64,000 bases of DNA, from positions 558,001 to 622,000 of the forward strand of contig NZ_JODC01000008.1 of NCBI RefSeq assembly GCF_000720765.1. Direction: 5' to 3'. The DNA is from Streptomyces sp. NRRL S-646 (GTDB lineage Bacteria; Actinomycetota; Actinomycetes; Streptomycetales; Streptomycetaceae). The notes under the pieces were generated by a model. That model saw nothing but the letters and a program-made list of their open reading frames with translations, was not told the origin of the DNA and made no database searches. Of this stretch, positions 63,077 through 64,000 are shown in pieces (the stretch's first letter is position 1; each line of letters opens with the position of its first letter). Made by a program: the position numbers and the translations under genes.

Positions 63077-63838
63077 GCGATGATCCTCGGCCACCCCGAC
63101 TGGGGCGCCGTAGGCCACCACCTGGTGGGCCCGCATGTCGAGCCGAGCAAGGACTTCATCCTGCTGGCAGTCGCGTTGATCGGTACGACGGTCAGCCCGT
63201 ACATGCAGTTCTACGCCGCCGCAGGCGTCGTCGACCGGGGTGCCAAGCCCGCCGACTACCCCCTCATCCGCGCCGACGCGATCCTCGGCGCCGTCTTCGC
63301 CTGCGTCATCAGCCTGACCATCATCATCGCCACCGCCTCGGCCATCGGCGGAACCGGTCCGCTGAACTCCGCCGCACAGGCAGCCGAGGCCCTCAAACCG
63401 GTCGCCGGCCAGAACGCAGAACTCCTCTTCGCCCTCGGCCTGCTCGGCGCCTCCGCCCTGGCCGGAGCCGTCGTCCCGCTCTCGGCCAGCTACGCCATAG
63501 GCGAGGCCGCCGGCGTGGAACGCTCCGTCTCCCGCAGCTTCCGCGACGCCCCGCTCTTCCTGGGCCTGTTCACCGCCCAGATCGTGCTCGGCGCCACGGT
63601 CGCCATGACCCCGGTCGACGTCATCCAACTGCTCATCGGAACCCAGGTACTCCAGGGCCTGATCAGCCCCGTCGTCCTGGTCTACCTCCTGGTGCTCACC
63701 AACCGCCGCTCCGTACTCGGCCCTGCCGCCAACGGCCCCCGCTACCGCATCGCGGCCACTGCCGTGGTCGTCGGAGTCGGCGGCATGTCCACCATCCTTC
63801 TGGTCCAGACAGTGCTCGGCTGGTTCGGCCTCGCCTGA
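63077..63838 (+). pseudogene. C-terminal half of an NRAMP-family metal transporter
   Basis: From about 63077 the frame encodes 250 residues of the NRAMP (Mn2+/divalent metal) family: MILGHPDWGAVGHH, the conserved ALIGTTVSPYMQFYAAAGVV region and about six membrane helices to the C-terminus. The first half (about 180 residues, including the DPGN metal-binding helix) is absent. The fragment is out of frame with the kinase 5' part. An internal ATG at 63080 could start translation, but the transporter core would be incomplete. Confidence 0.85.
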
Positions 63839-63869
63839 CGCCCCGCACCGGGGGCGCCGTCGCCGCACT

Positions 63870-64000
63870 TCATGACCGCGAGCTCTCGGAGTACCCCGGC
63901 GCCTGGAAGCCGCCGAGCTGCGGCTCAAGCAGTTCGGCCAGCCGCAGCGGGGTGCGGTCCTCGAACATCGGACCGATGAGCTGCACGCCCACCGGCAACC
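63870..64000 (-). CDS. C-terminus of an amidase (partial)
   Basis: The minus strand from the right edge encodes LPVGVQLIGPMFEDRTPLRL followed by AELLEPQLGGFQAP and a stop at 63870-63872. This is the C-terminal end of an amidase-signature enzyme; the Ser-Ser-Lys catalytic part lies outside the window. Its stop lies 31 bases from the end of the NRAMP remnant. Confidence 0.87.
   Translation of the reverse strand, partial: LPVGVQLIGPMFEDRTPLRLAELLEPQLGGFQAPGYSESSRS

Noticed and set aside
62830..63838. A genuine kinase-NRAMP fusion protein
   Set aside because: The two halves are in different reading frames, so no continuous fusion can be translated.

Overview
The window is high-GC actinobacterial DNA and reads as a Streptomyces chromosome. 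The evidence is strong G/C bias at third codon positions, GTG and TTG starts behind GGAGG-type ribosome binding sites, a chitinase preceded by DasR-type sites, a MASE1/SpoIIE pair, an MmyB-type regulator, an actinobacterial intergenic repeat, and many small secreted proteins and lipoproteins. No rRNA, tRNA or CRISPR array was seen.

Left part (1-24 kb): an AhpD-like protein, a DUF485/solute symporter pair, a decayed IS200/IS605 TnpB remnant with part of its right end, a frameshifted serine hydrolase, phosphoglucomutase, a SpoIIE phosphatase next to a MASE1 membrane sensor, then a compact ABC importer operon (substrate-binding protein, two permeases, ATPase) ending in an unusual HAD plus endonuclease/exonuclease/phosphatase fusion and facing a GntR/UTRA regulator. 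Next come an MmyB-like regulator with a divergent SDR, a lipoprotein, an orphan FAD subunit of the molybdenum hydroxylase type, an alpha/beta hydrolase, a secreted GH18 chitinase and a TPR protein. The last two share an intergenic region with two DasR-like sites.

24-34 kb: a PaaX-type regulator faces an sdg-like salicylate operon (salicylyl-CoA 5-hydroxylase, CoA synthetase, salicylyl-AMP ligase, alpha/beta hydrolase). The hydroxylase gene carries a one-base frameshift. A GDSL hydrolase follows, then a LacI regulator divergent from an amidohydrolase and a cysteine-dioxygenase-like cupin, with a triplicated operator-like repeat between them.

34.6-40.1 kb is a gene graveyard: truncated LuxR, 3-hydroxyacyl-CoA dehydrogenase, methyltransferase, protease and LacI pieces, mixed with a few intact genes (OsmC, small HTH protein, methyltransferase, quinone oxidoreductase).

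40.7-51.8 kb is the most interesting part. A nine-gene minus-strand catabolic operon encodes two FAH-family hydrolases, a cyclase-family hydrolase, a flavin hydroxylase, an ACMSD-like amidohydrolase, an extradiol dioxygenase, an SDR and both CoA-transferase subunits. Most of its genes are coupled by 4-base overlaps. A divergent NodD-like LysR regulator and an MFS transporter accompany it, and the operon and transporter promoters share one LysR-box palindrome. It looks like a complete aromatic ring-cleavage route of unknown substrate.

51.9-64 kb: PfkB kinase, GH25 lysozyme, M1 aminopeptidase, RibD-like reductase, an MprF/LysX-like protein, a beta-propeller lipoprotein, a double-PepSY protein and an OmpR-type regulator. 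The cognate histidine kinase is cut after about 81 codons and joined out of frame to the C-terminal half of an NRAMP transporter. The window ends inside an amidase gene.

Three genes carry single-base G/C deletions. These may be sequencing errors and should be checked before the genes are called dead.
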